NCBI GenBank assembly: GCA_942492375.1
Contig: CALOEL010000017.1
Location: 235,134 to 299,133, forward strand
Source: JAHEAO01 sp942492375
Lineage (GTDB): Bacteria > Pseudomonadota > Alphaproteobacteria > Rhodobacterales > Rhodobacteraceae
Reading direction: 5' to 3'
DNA length: 64,000 nt
The notes beneath the pieces were generated by a model, which was not told the DNA's origin, made no database searches, and saw only the letters and a program-made list of their open reading frames with translations. Positions 14,891 to 24,236 of the stretch are shown here, in pieces. A program made the translations under genes and the position numbers. Numbering within the stretch: the stretch's first letter is position 1; the number at the start of each line of letters is the position of its first letter.

Positions 14891-16853
14891 ACGAATTTCT
14901 TCGATCGGACGCGCGCCTGTCGACCGACGGATCCATTCTCATACGACAGAGGTCGACAGCGAGCTAAGCGAATTCTGGTTGGCCGTTCGCCGCCAGATGT
15001 GGCTCGTTGCGCTTTGTGCATTCGCGGGTCTGATCCTCGGCCTGCTCCTTTATGCAACCACTCCGAAGCAATACTATGCCGGCGCCACCGTTCTGATCGA
15101 AGAGCGCCAGAACGACCTTGAGCAGGAAATCACGACGTCGCTTCCGCTGTTGCGCGACGAGACCGGGGTACAGAACGAGATCCAGATTCTCAGTTCGTTG
15201 TACCTTGCATCCGAAGTGGTTCATGCGCTCGACCTGCAGGCCAACGAGGAATTCCTGTCTCCCGAGACTTCTCTCGCCGGCCGCATGAAATCGCGCGCCG
15301 TCAAGTGGCTAGGCGCACTCCTCCCGACCGATACTGAACTGGAACCCGGCCCCGCCTTGACAGCCGAGGAGATCGCAGAGCGGCAGGTCCTCGATGCAGC
15401 CATGGCCCTCAGAAGGAACACCGAGTTCACCCGCATCGGTCGCAGCTTTTCGGTGGAAATCGGGTATACCTCGAACGATCCCGCGCTTTCAGCCGCCATC
15501 GCGAATGCCTATGCAGATGCTTATCTCGCAGACGGAATGCAGGCCAATCTGGAAGCGTCGGAGCGGAAAGCCGACTGGATGCGGGAACGGATCGAAGAGC
15601 TGCGGCTGGCCGCGCTGGAGGCAGCGGAGGAAGCAGAGCGCTTCCGCGCCGAACATGGCGCGATTGACCAGCAGGGGCTAATCGAGCGTGACCAGCGGGC
15701 CGAAGCCCTGAACGAGCTATTTCTGACGATTCAATCGCGCTATCAGCAAATCGCCATGGAAGGGTCGTTTCCGGTCACGAATGGCCGCATCCTGTCACGG
15801 GCGATCACGCCAAAGCAACCAGCGCAGCCAAAGGCCTGGCAGCTTCTGGGCGTCGGAATGGTGGCGGGCATGATGCTGGGGCTCGCACTGGCCGTGTTGC
15901 GCGAATGGCGCGAGATCGGGTTTCGAACGGCGGACGATGTGCGTGCAGTGGCGGGGGTTTCTTTCCTCGGCTATCTGCCGACGATCTACCGACGGGATCT
16001 GCGGCACAAAAAGACGGTCGGCCGGCGGGAAACGAAGCAGGTAGCGGAGACAGGTTTCGCTTCGGCCCGGCGCGCAAGCGCAGGCGGGGCAGATGCGCCG
16101 TTGGTTCTGGCCGGGCCGATCGCAACGCCTACCGCTGCCGCAGTGCCGGTGCCGTACGGAGCCGTCCCGCCGGAACTCTTCGTATCAACGTTCGGGCTGG
16201 GCTCGGCTGCAGACACTGCGCTGCGCAATATCCTTGCGTCGGTCGATCTCGACTTTGAAGGCAAAACCGGACGCGTCGTAGCGGTCGGTGCGGTGATGCA
16301 GGGCGAAGGCGCCACGACGGTCGCCGGAAACCTGGCCAATCTTTCCGCCCGATCCGGTATGAGGACTCTGCTTATTGACGGCGATTTCAAGCGATCGACC
16401 TTGTCGCGACGGCTTGGCACCGCTGATGATCCCGGAATACTCGGTATACTTGACGGCGAGGTCACAATCGCCAATGCAATCGGTCGCCTGCCGCATACCG
16501 GTCTCAATTTCCTGCCGACCGGCGCGGTCGCCCGACATGAGGATGCTCTGGATCCGCGTATCCCAGGCGAACTCGCCGATCTGATCGCGTCAGTCCGGCA
16601 AAGCTATGATTACGTCTTCATCGACCTCCCGCCGTTGGGTCTGAGTTCTGACGCGAAAATGCTGGTCCGAAGCCTTGATCGCATGGTCCTGGTGACGCGC
16701 TGGGGGCAGACGCCAAGACGCCTCGTGATGGCATTTCTTGAACAAGAACCCGAGATCCGTCGTAAGACTTTGGGAATGATCCTGAACCAAACTCTTACTC
16801 GCCGGCTGCCGAAATATGGCGTTCCGCTCGGTCGCCACGGCGCACTTGCATAA
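14883..16853 (+). CDS. exoP: ExoP-like chain-length co-polymerase with degenerate BY-kinase domain
   Basis: 656 residues, Wzz plus Wzc/ExoP architecture. It has a membrane helix near residues 37-57, a periplasmic Wzz domain with a coiled coil (ADWMRERIEELRLAALEAA region), a Pro-containing stretch before the second helix (about 318-338), and a cytoplasmic P-loop domain (about 430-640). Members control polymer length and export. Walker A' is LLIDGDFKRSTL and Walker B is YVFIDLPPLG, but the Walker A segment reads QGEGATTVAGN, with Ala where the invariant Lys is expected. The C terminus has a single Tyr (PKYGVPLG) instead of a tyrosine cluster. ATP-dependent autokinase activity is therefore doubtful, though the scaffold role could remain. 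Confidence 0.9.
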   Translation: MTERISSIGRAPVDRRIHSHTTEVDSELSEFWLAVRRQMWLVALCAFAGLILGLLLYATTPKQYYAGATVLIEERQNDLEQEITTSLPLLRDETGVQNEIQILSSLYLASEVVHALDLQANEEFLSPETSLAGRMKSRAVKWLGALLPTDTELEPGPALTAEEIAERQVLDAAMALRRNTEFTRIGRSFSVEIGYTSNDPALSAAIANAYADAYLADGMQANLEASERKADWMRERIEELRLAALEAAEEAERFRAEHGAIDQQGLIERDQRAEALNELFLTIQSRYQQIAMEGSFPVTNGRILSRAITPKQPAQPKAWQLLGVGMVAGMMLGLALAVLREWREIGFRTADDVRAVAGVSFLGYLPTIYRRDLRHKKTVGRRETKQVAETGFASARRASAGGADAPLVLAGPIATPTAAAVPVPYGAVPPELFVSTFGLGSAADTALRNILASVDLDFEGKTGRVVAVGAVMQGEGATTVAGNLANLSARSGMRTLLIDGDFKRSTLSRRLGTADDPGILGILDGEVTIANAIGRLPHTGLNFLPTGAVARHEDALDPRIPGELADLIASVRQSYDYVFIDLPPLGLSSDAKMLVRSLDRMVLVTRWGQTPRRLVMAFLEQEPEIRRKTLGMILNQTLTRRLPKYGVPLGRHGALA

Positions 16854-16981
16854 GCCTCTTCGGACGAAACGACCCTTGGCCATCGTTGTCGCTTCTGTCA
16901 TGCTCTCGGCATATTTGTGCCGTAACGGGTAAACAAGCTGGCAGAATTCTTGCCGGATTCCCGATCAACGAGCGATTGCCT

Positions 16982-17263
16982 ATGCGTCTGGTGTTGTTTT
17001 CAATCATTAATGTTTTGGCCGCTTTGGTGTTCGGATGGCTCGCGTATTCGCTTGGCCACAGCGTCGGAAGAATCGTGTTGCAAGTGGTCGTTGTCGTTGT
17101 CGCGTTGCAGTTCGCTTACGCAGCCTGGCTTGTGGTCGTTTCACTACTTTCGAGCAACCAATCCAATGCCGCGCAAAAACCCAGAGCGCAGGATACGGCA
17201 AAATCCCCGGGACGGAGTGCTGTTTCCGGGGCGTCGGAAGGAAACGGTGGTTCGGCTTCGTGA
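16982..17263 (+). CDS. Small membrane protein resembling ExoX/SyrA exopolysaccharide regulators
   Basis: 93 residues from ATG 16982. Two membrane helices (about residues 3-22 and 30-55) with short basic loops precede a polar Ser/Ala/Gly tail. The hydrophobic part, with the LQFAYAAWLVVV segment after a Val run, resembles the ExoX/SyrA type of small inner-membrane proteins that modulate exopolysaccharide output in rhizobia by acting on ExoY or on signalling. It follows exoP by 128 bases on the same strand. Family assignment rests on size, topology, a short pattern and context, so it is tentative. Confidence 0.5.
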   Translation: MRLVLFSIINVLAALVFGWLAYSLGHSVGRIVLQVVVVVVALQFAYAAWLVVVSLLSSNQSNAAQKPRAQDTAKSPGRSAVSGASEGNGGSAS

Positions 17264-17311
17264 GAAAAGCCCGGAACCGCTAGGCACATTTCAGAATTTT
17301 GGGCTGGCGGA

Positions 17312-18592
17312 CTAGGCTGGGTCGCTCCGTTCCGTTCCATTCATCACCAGCCAAGGCAATTTGGCGATCCGCGCAGCCTCGGTTGGCGTCCATCCGTCGG
17401 CCGGCGGAACAAGTTCGGCCTTTGCCCATCCCGGCACATAGCCGAGCGCTTCCAGCCCGGCGCGCCCGTGAACACGCAGGCGCGCGCTGCCTGTCCCTGC
17501 CTTCGCGGCGAGCGTCGCCGCACGTTCCGCCGTCCAGCCTGACGGCAACTCGGGGACGGCGATCCGCGTGAAGCGGGGCGTGGTGCGAAGGTCCTGCGCC
17601 TCGGGGACGAGATCGAGACATCGAGACCCACGGCCGCCAGGTCGACCACGAAGGCTTCGTCCTATGCGTTCGCCCGCGGCCCGCGCCAGCGGAACGGCCA
17701 GATGCGGTGTCTTGATGATCATCCGCATCGCGCGCTGGCCTTGCCCTACCTTCAGCCGACGTACAATTTCGGCGAACCGCGCGGTTCTCTCCAACATGCG
17801 CCTCCGCTGGTCGAGAAGGCCGGACAGGGCGTGTGTCGCTTCTGGAAAATCGCCGCGCAGATCATCGATTGCCCGGAGCATTCCACGGGCGTTTTCCTCG
17901 GAAAGACGGTGCGAGATCGACGCCGAATGGCGGCGGTAAAGGTAATAGGCATCCGGCAGGATGGCCAGTTTCGCGTCAGTCAGAAGCACGCGGAGCAGCA
18001 GGTCAAAATCCTCGCCTACCTTCAGGTAGGGGCGGTAACGGATATTGCCGAGCGAACGACGGCGGAAAAGCGGCTTCAGGTACCCGACCGGGATCGCCGG
18101 CCGCCGTGTTTCCGCCGCAAGAAACTCTGCCGTCGTGGGGATCCACGGCTGATTGAGGACCGTCGCGCCGAGTAGTGTGCGGCCGCTTTCCGCGCCGAAA
18201 TAGATAAGATCGTCGGCAACGACATCGACACCAAGCGACGTCGCCCGTTCGATCATCCGCTCCAGCCGGCCGGGATGGATCAGATCATCTGCATCGACGA
18301 TTGCGATCCAGTCGCCACGCGCCACGTCAAGCGCGCGATTGCGCGCCATCGCGGGCCCGCCGCGTCGCTCGGAGCGCACTATCCTGACGCGCGGATCGTG
18401 AGCAGCGGCGGCTTGCGCGATTGCGCAACTGCCATCGGTCGATGCGTCATCCGACAGTATCAGTTCCAGCGTGCCAACCGTTTGACAGAGAACCGATGCG
18501 ATGGCCGCACGGATATATGGCGCTCCGTTGTGATGGGCCATGATGACTGAAACTTGCGGAACCGCTGAAGCGGTTGCGGGCGGGTTCGACAT
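17312..18592 (-). CDS. ExoO/ExoU-like family 2 glycosyltransferase with C-terminal extension
   Basis: 426 residues from ATG 18592; a TTG at 18634 would extend it and is less likely. GT2 core: PQVSVIMAHHNGAPYI, LILSDDASTDGS, GPAMARNRALDVARGDWIA, then the acidic IVDADD (about residues 95-100). The pattern VGYLKPLFRRRSL...LKVGEDFDLLLR is shared with the second ExoO/ExoU-like gene of this cluster and with rhizobial ExoO/ExoU, which add beta-1,6 glucoses. About 100 extra C-terminal residues contain two similar units, GWTAERAATLAAK and GWTPTEAARIAKL, not expected for ExoO. It is encoded against the exoA-exoP unit and divergent from exoK. Confidence 0.8.
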   Translation of the reverse strand: MSNPPATASAVPQVSVIMAHHNGAPYIRAAIASVLCQTVGTLELILSDDASTDGSCAIAQAAAAHDPRVRIVRSERRGGPAMARNRALDVARGDWIAIVDADDLIHPGRLERMIERATSLGVDVVADDLIYFGAESGRTLLGATVLNQPWIPTTAEFLAAETRRPAIPVGYLKPLFRRRSLGNIRYRPYLKVGEDFDLLLRVLLTDAKLAILPDAYYLYRRHSASISHRLSEENARGMLRAIDDLRGDFPEATHALSGLLDQRRRMLERTARFAEIVRRLKVGQGQRAMRMIIKTPHLAVPLARAAGERIGRSLRGRPGGRGSRCLDLVPEAQDLRTTPRFTRIAVPELPSGWTAERAATLAAKAGTGSARLRVHGRAGLEALGYVPGWAKAELVPPADGWTPTEAARIAKLPWLVMNGTERSDPA

Positions 18593-18800
18593 CCGGCTCG
18601 TTACCTTTTTCGAGAGCGCGTTGTCGCGCTGCAAATTCTTGTCGCTCCCACCAGCGCAAGACTATGCCCAGGCTGGCATCGGGCGCCATACTACTCTGCG
18701 TTGCAACAAGGTCTGGGCGGAGATTTGCCGCTTGAGGAATATTCGCTCGAGCTTCTCCGCCGATGCTGCGACTCTATGGCTAGATTGCACTGAAGTTCTC

Positions 18801-19592
18801 ATGTCCAATACCTCGATGCCCATGATCTGCTCAAAGTGGTTGACCGCTCTTCTTTCGGCGTCCTTATGCTGTGGGCCCGCCTCGGGCGCTGAAACCGGCG
18901 ACTCGTTCCTGGACGGATTCGACCGGCTCAACCCCGATCGCTGGATCCTATCCGACGGCTGGGTGAATGGTGACTGGATGAACTGTGTCTGGTCCAAAGA
19001 CGCGGCCAGTGTCCGGAACGGCTATCTAATACTGAGCCTCGAGCCTTCGTCCGAAGATCTTCGGCCCTACCGCTGCGGAGAAATCCAGTCACGCGCCGTA
19101 TATGGCTACGGGACATATGAAATCCGGTTCCGAACCGGGCGCGGTTCGGGCCTGAACGCGGCATTCTTCACCTATATCGGACCCGTGCACGGCGAAAAAC
19201 ACCACGAGATCGACGTAGAGGTTCTGTTGCGTGATCCGGGGCGCGTCAGTTTCAACACCTATGTTAACGCGTCACCGCTGAACGGACGCAGCGTGAAGCT
19301 GCCAAATGCGGCGGATGCCGAATTCCTGCATTTTGCCTTCACCTGGCGGCCGGGCAGCGTAACATGGTTCGTGAATGGCGAGGAACGTCACCGGACCGAG
19401 CCCGGCATGCCACTGCCGACAACTTCTCAAAAGATTTATGCAAGCCTCTGGAGCAGCAGTTCCTTTACGGATTGGATGGGAAGCTTCGATTCCACCGCGG
19501 TGCCGCAGGACATGCAGATTGACTGGATCGCATTCACACGCCTGGGCGAGCAATGTCAGTTTCCGGAATCAATTCTGTGCAGCGGACCGTGA
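18801..19592 (+). CDS. exoK: Secreted family 16 glycoside hydrolase (ExoK-type endoglycanase)
   Basis: 263 residues from ATG 18801 with a signal peptide (hydrophobic residues 9-25, likely cut after ASGA). The GH16 active site appears as HHEIDVEVLL, with the nucleophile and acid/base Glu residues flanking Asp (ExDxE). YGYGTYEIRFRTGRGSGLNAAF and the late FTWRPGSVTWFVNGEE are other GH16 hallmarks. In S. meliloti, ExoK cuts nascent succinoglycan to lower-mass products. The open frame extends back to 18540 into the neighbouring gene, but only the ATG at 18801 gives a signal peptide. exoQ starts two bases after its stop. Confidence 0.9.
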   Translation: MSNTSMPMICSKWLTALLSASLCCGPASGAETGDSFLDGFDRLNPDRWILSDGWVNGDWMNCVWSKDAASVRNGYLILSLEPSSEDLRPYRCGEIQSRAVYGYGTYEIRFRTGRGSGLNAAFFTYIGPVHGEKHHEIDVEVLLRDPGRVSFNTYVNASPLNGRSVKLPNAADAEFLHFAFTWRPGSVTWFVNGEERHRTEPGMPLPTTSQKIYASLWSSSSFTDWMGSFDSTAVPQDMQIDWIAFTRLGEQCQFPESILCSGP

Positions 19593-19593
19593 C

Positions 19594-20817
19594 ATGGCGG
19601 TGATGGCCCGGGGCTTCGGCCGGTTCGGCAGGGTGAGTGAGGCCTTCGAGTCATGGTTCGCCACGGGCGCGCTTGCGGCGCTTGTCGCCGTCCCGGTTCT
19701 GGGCACGCTTGCTGCATTGGCGTTTCTCATCTTCGGGATACTTCTGATGTCGACTCGGCCAAGAGACGCGCTGGCGACACTTCTTTCGCGGCCCGCGCTG
19801 ATGCTGCTGCCGATCTTCTGCACCCTTAGTGTCCTGTGGTCGCTGACACCCGCGCTGTCGTTCCGGTTTGGACTGCAGCTGACGGCGACATTCGCGATCG
19901 CCATTGTACTTGCGACGCGGCTTCCCTTGCGGGCGTCGTTTACGACGATCTTCGCAATGCTCTTCGCCATCATAACGCTTGGCATCGTCGCCGGCACCTT
20001 TCGCAGCGATACCGGCGCCTTGATCGGACATTATGGCAGCAAGAACGCGATGGCCGGAGCGGCGGCGCTGTTTACGCTGGTATCGGTCGGACTGGCGGCA
20101 ACCTCCGGTGGACACCGAGGGCTGCGACTGGCCGCCGCAATCGGTGTGGCAATAGGAATGGTTGCCACCCTTCTGGCCCAGTCCGTCAGCGCGTTGGCCT
20201 ATCTGCCGATAGGCGTCGGAGCCTTTTTCGCGATCCTGGCGCTGCGTCGCGCCAGCACACCCGCACGCTTTGTGATCTCGGCGTTCCTGATCCTGAGCAT
20301 CGTATTGGCCGGGATCCTGTTTGCCGCGTATTCGGACGCAATCGCGGCGGCGTTTTTCGACGCGACCGGGAAGGACGTGACGCTGACCGGGCGCACCGAT
20401 CTGTGGCGGATCGCACTGGACCTCATAGCGGAACGTCCGCTTCTGGGCGTCGGCTATCAGGCCTTCTGGGTCCAGGGGCACGCTCCGGCCGAGGCGCTGT
20501 GGATGATGTTCGGGATCGAAACCCGTAGCGGGTTCAATTTTCACAACACTTACCTTTCGAATGCCGTCGAGATCGGATTGATAGGAGTTGCGATAGAGTC
20601 GGTGCTGATGGCCGCGGCAGTATTGCTCTCGGCCCGTTTCGCAATCCGCACTGGAAAGCCGGATGCCGCGCTTCTGTTTGCGTTATCGGTGATGCTGTTG
20701 GTAGTCACGCCGATCGAGGCACCGGTCTTCTTCCAGTTCAACCTGCAATCGGTCCTCGTCGTCATGACACTTGTTTATGCGTCCGACGGGCTGCGAAGAC
20801 CCCGGACACCTGCCTAG
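19594..20817 (+). CDS. exoQ: Exopolysaccharide polymerase of the Wzy/ExoQ type
   Basis: 407 residues with 10-11 predicted membrane segments and one larger periplasmic loop. The C-terminal O-antigen polymerase signature region is visible: LTGRTDLWRIALDLIAERPLLGVGY followed by GFNFHNTYLSNAVEIGLIG (about residues 310-330), where the His is typically conserved. In the Wzx/Wzy pathway it joins flipped repeat units at the outer face of the inner membrane. It starts two bases after exoK stops, so the polymerase and the depolymerase are coupled. Start ATG 19594. Confidence 0.88.
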   Translation: MAVMARGFGRFGRVSEAFESWFATGALAALVAVPVLGTLAALAFLIFGILLMSTRPRDALATLLSRPALMLLPIFCTLSVLWSLTPALSFRFGLQLTATFAIAIVLATRLPLRASFTTIFAMLFAIITLGIVAGTFRSDTGALIGHYGSKNAMAGAAALFTLVSVGLAATSGGHRGLRLAAAIGVAIGMVATLLAQSVSALAYLPIGVGAFFAILALRRASTPARFVISAFLILSIVLAGILFAAYSDAIAAAFFDATGKDVTLTGRTDLWRIALDLIAERPLLGVGYQAFWVQGHAPAEALWMMFGIETRSGFNFHNTYLSNAVEIGLIGVAIESVLMAAAVLLSARFAIRTGKPDAALLFALSVMLLVVTPIEAPVFFQFNLQSVLVVMTLVYASDGLRRPRTPA

Positions 20818-20850
20818 ACCCCTTGACGGGTCGCCGGTTCGAACCGGTAT

Positions 20851-21837
20851 TCAGCTCTCTGGCGGCAGAAGGCACTGTCCGACAATATTTGCTGGACCCG
20901 CTGACCGGACCGCCCTGATCTTGTCGGCCAGTACGCCCATCGCGATCGGCGGCAGGTTGGCGGGCGGATTGATGGCAAAGAGTGACGCGCCAACCAATCC
21001 GTTCTCGGCCTTCCGGTCGAGGAAGGCCCGCAACAGGTAGCGCGCCCGAAGCTGCCGACGATGCGCTGATATCGCCGCCAGTACGTTCCGGTCAGCGCTG
21101 GCTGCTGCTGCCGCGACGTGCTGATCGCAGGCCTGCAACAGCCCGCGAAGATCCTCTGTGCGGTGCTGCCGGCTTAGCGAATTCGTCCGCACCCGTGCAA
21201 CATAGCCGACGTTGCGCGAGACCAGGAACCTGGCGCCTTTTTGCAGCGCGCGAAGGTAGAAGTCATAATCCTCGCCCAGCCGCAATCCGGGATCGTAGGC
21301 AAGGTCGTGCGTTGCAAGAAATTCCCGTCGTATCACCGGCTTGAGAAAGCCCAGCTCGACTTTTCCGAGGCTCTTGCCCCGGATATTGCCCTGCACGAAA
21401 GACGCGATGTCCAGAACCTCGGCATCACCAGTCTCCGGCGGGATCACCGGTGCCTCCAAAGGCCGAGGGTCCGTGTCTGCGACAAATAGGATGTTGTCCG
21501 CGGTCAGGTCCCAGTCCGACCGTGCCAGCAGATGCGCGAAACGTCCCTGCAGCACATGATCGTCAGCATCCAAAACGGCGAGGTAAGGCGATGTCGAGTT
21601 GGCGAAGGCGAGGTTCCGGGCGGCCGCCGGACCTGTATTGAAGCTCTGCCGTAGCACCTTTACGCGAGGGTCGCCGCCGGCAGCTTCCTGCGCCACGTCG
21701 CCGGTGGCATCTGTCGACGCGTCATCGACGACGACGACTTCGCCAACCTCGGGCTCGGCAAGCGCCGAGCCAACAGCCGAGGCGATTGTCGCCGCGTTGT
21801 TCCATGCTGCAATAACAACGCAAACCGGCCCGGTCAT
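20851..21837 (-). CDS. ExoO/ExoU-like family 2 glycosyltransferase
   Basis: 328 residues from ATG 21837. GT2 core: CVVIAAWNNAATIASAV, VVVDDASTDATG, GPAAARNLAFANS, VLDADDHVLQGRF. The segment LGFLKPVIRREFL...LRLGEDYDFYLRAL matches both the other ExoO/ExoU-like gene at 17312 and the rhizobial ExoO pattern. One of the two likely provides the first beta-1,6 glucose and the other the next. It converges with exoQ (34 bases between stops). No strong ribosome binding site is visible before the chosen start; a longer form from 21891 is possible. Confidence 0.82.
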   Translation of the reverse strand: MTGPVCVVIAAWNNAATIASAVGSALAEPEVGEVVVVDDASTDATGDVAQEAAGGDPRVKVLRQSFNTGPAAARNLAFANSTSPYLAVLDADDHVLQGRFAHLLARSDWDLTADNILFVADTDPRPLEAPVIPPETGDAEVLDIASFVQGNIRGKSLGKVELGFLKPVIRREFLATHDLAYDPGLRLGEDYDFYLRALQKGARFLVSRNVGYVARVRTNSLSRQHRTEDLRGLLQACDQHVAAAAASADRNVLAAISAHRRQLRARYLLRAFLDRKAENGLVGASLFAINPPANLPPIAMGVLADKIRAVRSAGPANIVGQCLLPPES

Positions 21838-22301
21838 GCGGTCATCAGCGTATTTGACGGCCAGTAGACCGGGTGCCTGCGCAGGGTGCAATCGCAGCGG
21901 ATCATATCATGGAAGCCTTTGCTGAACCCCGTTCACAGGCAACACCTACCGTTCCGTCGCCAATCCGCAGGTGCGTTTTCACCGGGCTTGTATCTCCCTC
22001 GCAATTGGAGACAGGAACCTTCTGCCCGGCGCTTCGCACGGTGCGGATGGTCAGGCCCAGCTGCAACAACTGATCGCAGCACCGGGCGGCTACTGGCGTC
22101 CACCCGCCGATTCAGGGCTGGCTTGCTGGCGAAGTCCCGCCTGTGATGCCGGCGGCGATGCGGATCGGGGTGAAAAGGCATTCAAATACAACTTCAGCTG
22201 GTATTATTGGAGTTTGGCAGCCGCCGTGAGAACCGGGTTTCGGTGCAGGAACGCAACCCATGAGCTATCGATCGCGTATGTAGGCGGGATGAAAGAGCCA
22301 C
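21838..22301. other. Divergent intergenic region, no gene recognised
   Basis: 464 bases between a glycosyltransferase and the sulfotransferase, both pointing outward. Short open frames here have no recognisable motif. It is long for a simple double promoter; a degenerated gene or an RNA is possible, but no terminator hairpin with a T run was seen. Confidence 0.4.
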
Positions 22302-23087
22302 ATGAACCTATATGAGTCTCAGTTTTCGTCCGCGTGGGATCTGCCGGCATCTTCCGGGCTGGAGCGGACTGTGCTGATCGCTTCGACACCTCGCTGCGGC
22401 AGTCATATGATCGGCCACGCGATGGCGCGCACGGGGTTACTTGGTGTGCCGTTCGAATATTGCAATCCTTCCAATATGTCAGTGTGGATGCAGCGGCTGG
22501 GCACTATATCACCCGAGGCCACCCTTCGCGCGATCATCGCGCGCCGTTCAACGGCCAACGGCATGTTCGGGATCAAGGCTCATTTCACTCAATGTGAGAC
22601 CCTGGGCGGTCCGCAACAGCTGTTCAAGGCGCTGCCGGGCCTTCGTGTCGTCCATTTGCGGCGGGCTGACGTGTTGCGGCAAGCCATATCCTATGCCGTC
22701 GCGCGCCAGACCGGCGTTTGGATCAAGGGGCAGGAACCGACATCGGAGACGGCGGTCTACGACGCATCACTGATCGCCGACTGCTTGGACGATATCGCCG
22801 TTCAAAATGCCGGCTGGAGTACTGCGTTCGCGAAAGCCGGAATCCGACCGCTGAACCTATATTACGAAGACGCAGCGTCGGACCTGCAGTTCGCTGTGAC
22901 GCAAGTTGCGCGCTTCATGAATGTTGTGTCGAGCGATGAGACGATCGAAGTCGAAACCGCGACAGAGCGTCAGGGCCGCAACGGCATGACGAAAAATTGG
23001 GTCGAACGTTATACGCAGGATCGGCGCCCGGGCGGGCATATCGGTCGAAGTCTCGGAAGGATCGCCCTACGGGCGATTGGGCGGTAG
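22302..23087 (+). CDS. Stf0-type (NodH/LPS-like) sulfotransferase
   Basis: 261 residues. The PAPS 5'-phosphosulfate loop is seen as TVLIASTPRCGSHMIGHAM (residues 23-41), and the 3'-phosphate binding region as HLRRADVLRQAISYAVA followed by RQTGVW, the Stf0 pattern found in NodH and mycobacterial trehalose sulfotransferase. It should transfer sulfate from PAPS to a sugar hydroxyl in the cytoplasm. Its place among exo genes suggests that the repeat unit or a related glycolipid is sulfated. The next gene starts three bases after its stop, so the two form an operon with exoW. It is not part of the classical S. meliloti exo set. Confidence 0.85.
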   Translation: MNLYESQFSSAWDLPASSGLERTVLIASTPRCGSHMIGHAMARTGLLGVPFEYCNPSNMSVWMQRLGTISPEATLRAIIARRSTANGMFGIKAHFTQCETLGGPQQLFKALPGLRVVHLRRADVLRQAISYAVARQTGVWIKGQEPTSETAVYDASLIADCLDDIAVQNAGWSTAFAKAGIRPLNLYYEDAASDLQFAVTQVARFMNVVSSDETIEVETATERQGRNGMTKNWVERYTQDRRPGGHIGRSLGRIALRAIGR

Positions 23088-23090
23088 TGC

Positions 23091-24236
23091 GTGGTGCTTG
23101 AACTTGATCATACAGACCCGACCGGGTCATTGCAGGTGGACCAAAGCGGGAACGGCTCTGCAAGGCGGGTGATCTTCGCGGGCGGAAACGGTTATCCTCC
23201 GGAAGCAAGTGGTGGGGTGCAGAGCAGCACGCATGACCTCGCCTGCCGTTTGCAGGCGAAGGGCCACAGCCCATCGGTATTGGCACCGCTTTACGGTGAC
23301 GGCTGGTTCGGGCTCGCGGCGCGGGCACGTCTCAAGTTGAACGGAACCGGGCTGGTGCGCACTTCAGGGTCGGGCTACCCGGTTCACCGCGCCTGGTTCC
23401 CTTCGCAGGCCGTGTCGTCCTGTGTTTGCAGGGTGCGGCCCGATGTGGCTGTCGTGCAGTGCCACGACACCGTCCCGATCGCCCGTGAATTTCAGAACAT
23501 GGGCGTTCCGGTTGTGATCTATTTGCGCAATGTCGAATTCAACGAACTTAATGGCGATCTGACAGACCTTCGCGATGCAGCCTTTGTCGCGAATTCCGGC
23601 TTCACCGCGGACATCTACCGGAAGCGTTTTGGCGTTGATGCGACCGTAATCCCGCCTACGCTTGATGCGACCCGTTACGAAACGGTGCCGGACGGAGCTT
23701 ATGTCACGCTGGTCAATCCGGTCGCGGAAAAAGGGGTCGAGCGGGCCATAGAGATTGCGGCCAACTGCCCTGAAATACCGTTTCTGTTCGTGGAAAGCTG
23801 GTTGCTTAGCCCGGCTGCGCTGGAAGAATTGAACCAGAGACTGCAGCCCTATCGCAACATCAGGTTCGAGCGTCGGACCCCTGATATGAAGTCCGTCTAC
23901 CGGCGGACCCGCATCATCCTTGCGCCAAGCAAGTGGGAAGAGGCCTGGGGCCGAGTCGCGTCCGAGGCGCATTGCAGCGGCATTCCGGTCGTCGGATCGA
24001 CACGCGGCGGTCTACCAGAGTCGATAGGCCCCGGCGGCATACTGCTCGACTACGACGCGCCGTTGGCCGACTGGGTCGGGGCGGTGCGGAATCTCTGGAC
24101 CGACGCTGAAGAATACGCCCGCGCGGCGCAAGCTGCGCGCCTCTATTCGCGCCGACCGGATCTTGACGGCGAGCAGCAGTTTCAGAAGTTCCTGACGGTT
24201 CTGGAGACAGCAGTCGCGCAGCAGAGGCGTACCTAG
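23091..24236 (+). CDS. Family 4 glycosyltransferase
   Basis: 381 residues, starting with GTG three bases after the sulfotransferase. Two Rossmann halves in GT-B order: the N-terminal half has the glycine-rich VIFAGGNGYPPEASGGVQSS (about residues 27-46), where the acceptor-side GGV is typical of GT4. The C-terminal half has ILAPSKWEEAWGRVASEAH (about 281-299), containing the EAWGRVxxEA signature that binds the nucleotide sugar, and GIPVVGSTRGGLPE. Donor and linkage are unknown. Classical succinoglycan clusters use GT2 enzymes, so this gene and the sulfotransferase may define a strain-specific side group. Confidence 0.82.
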   Translation: MVLELDHTDPTGSLQVDQSGNGSARRVIFAGGNGYPPEASGGVQSSTHDLACRLQAKGHSPSVLAPLYGDGWFGLAARARLKLNGTGLVRTSGSGYPVHRAWFPSQAVSSCVCRVRPDVAVVQCHDTVPIAREFQNMGVPVVIYLRNVEFNELNGDLTDLRDAAFVANSGFTADIYRKRFGVDATVIPPTLDATRYETVPDGAYVTLVNPVAEKGVERAIEIAANCPEIPFLFVESWLLSPAALEELNQRLQPYRNIRFERRTPDMKSVYRRTRIILAPSKWEEAWGRVASEAHCSGIPVVGSTRGGLPESIGPGGILLDYDAPLADWVGAVRNLWTDAEEYARAAQAARLYSRRPDLDGEQQFQKFLTVLETAVAQQRRT

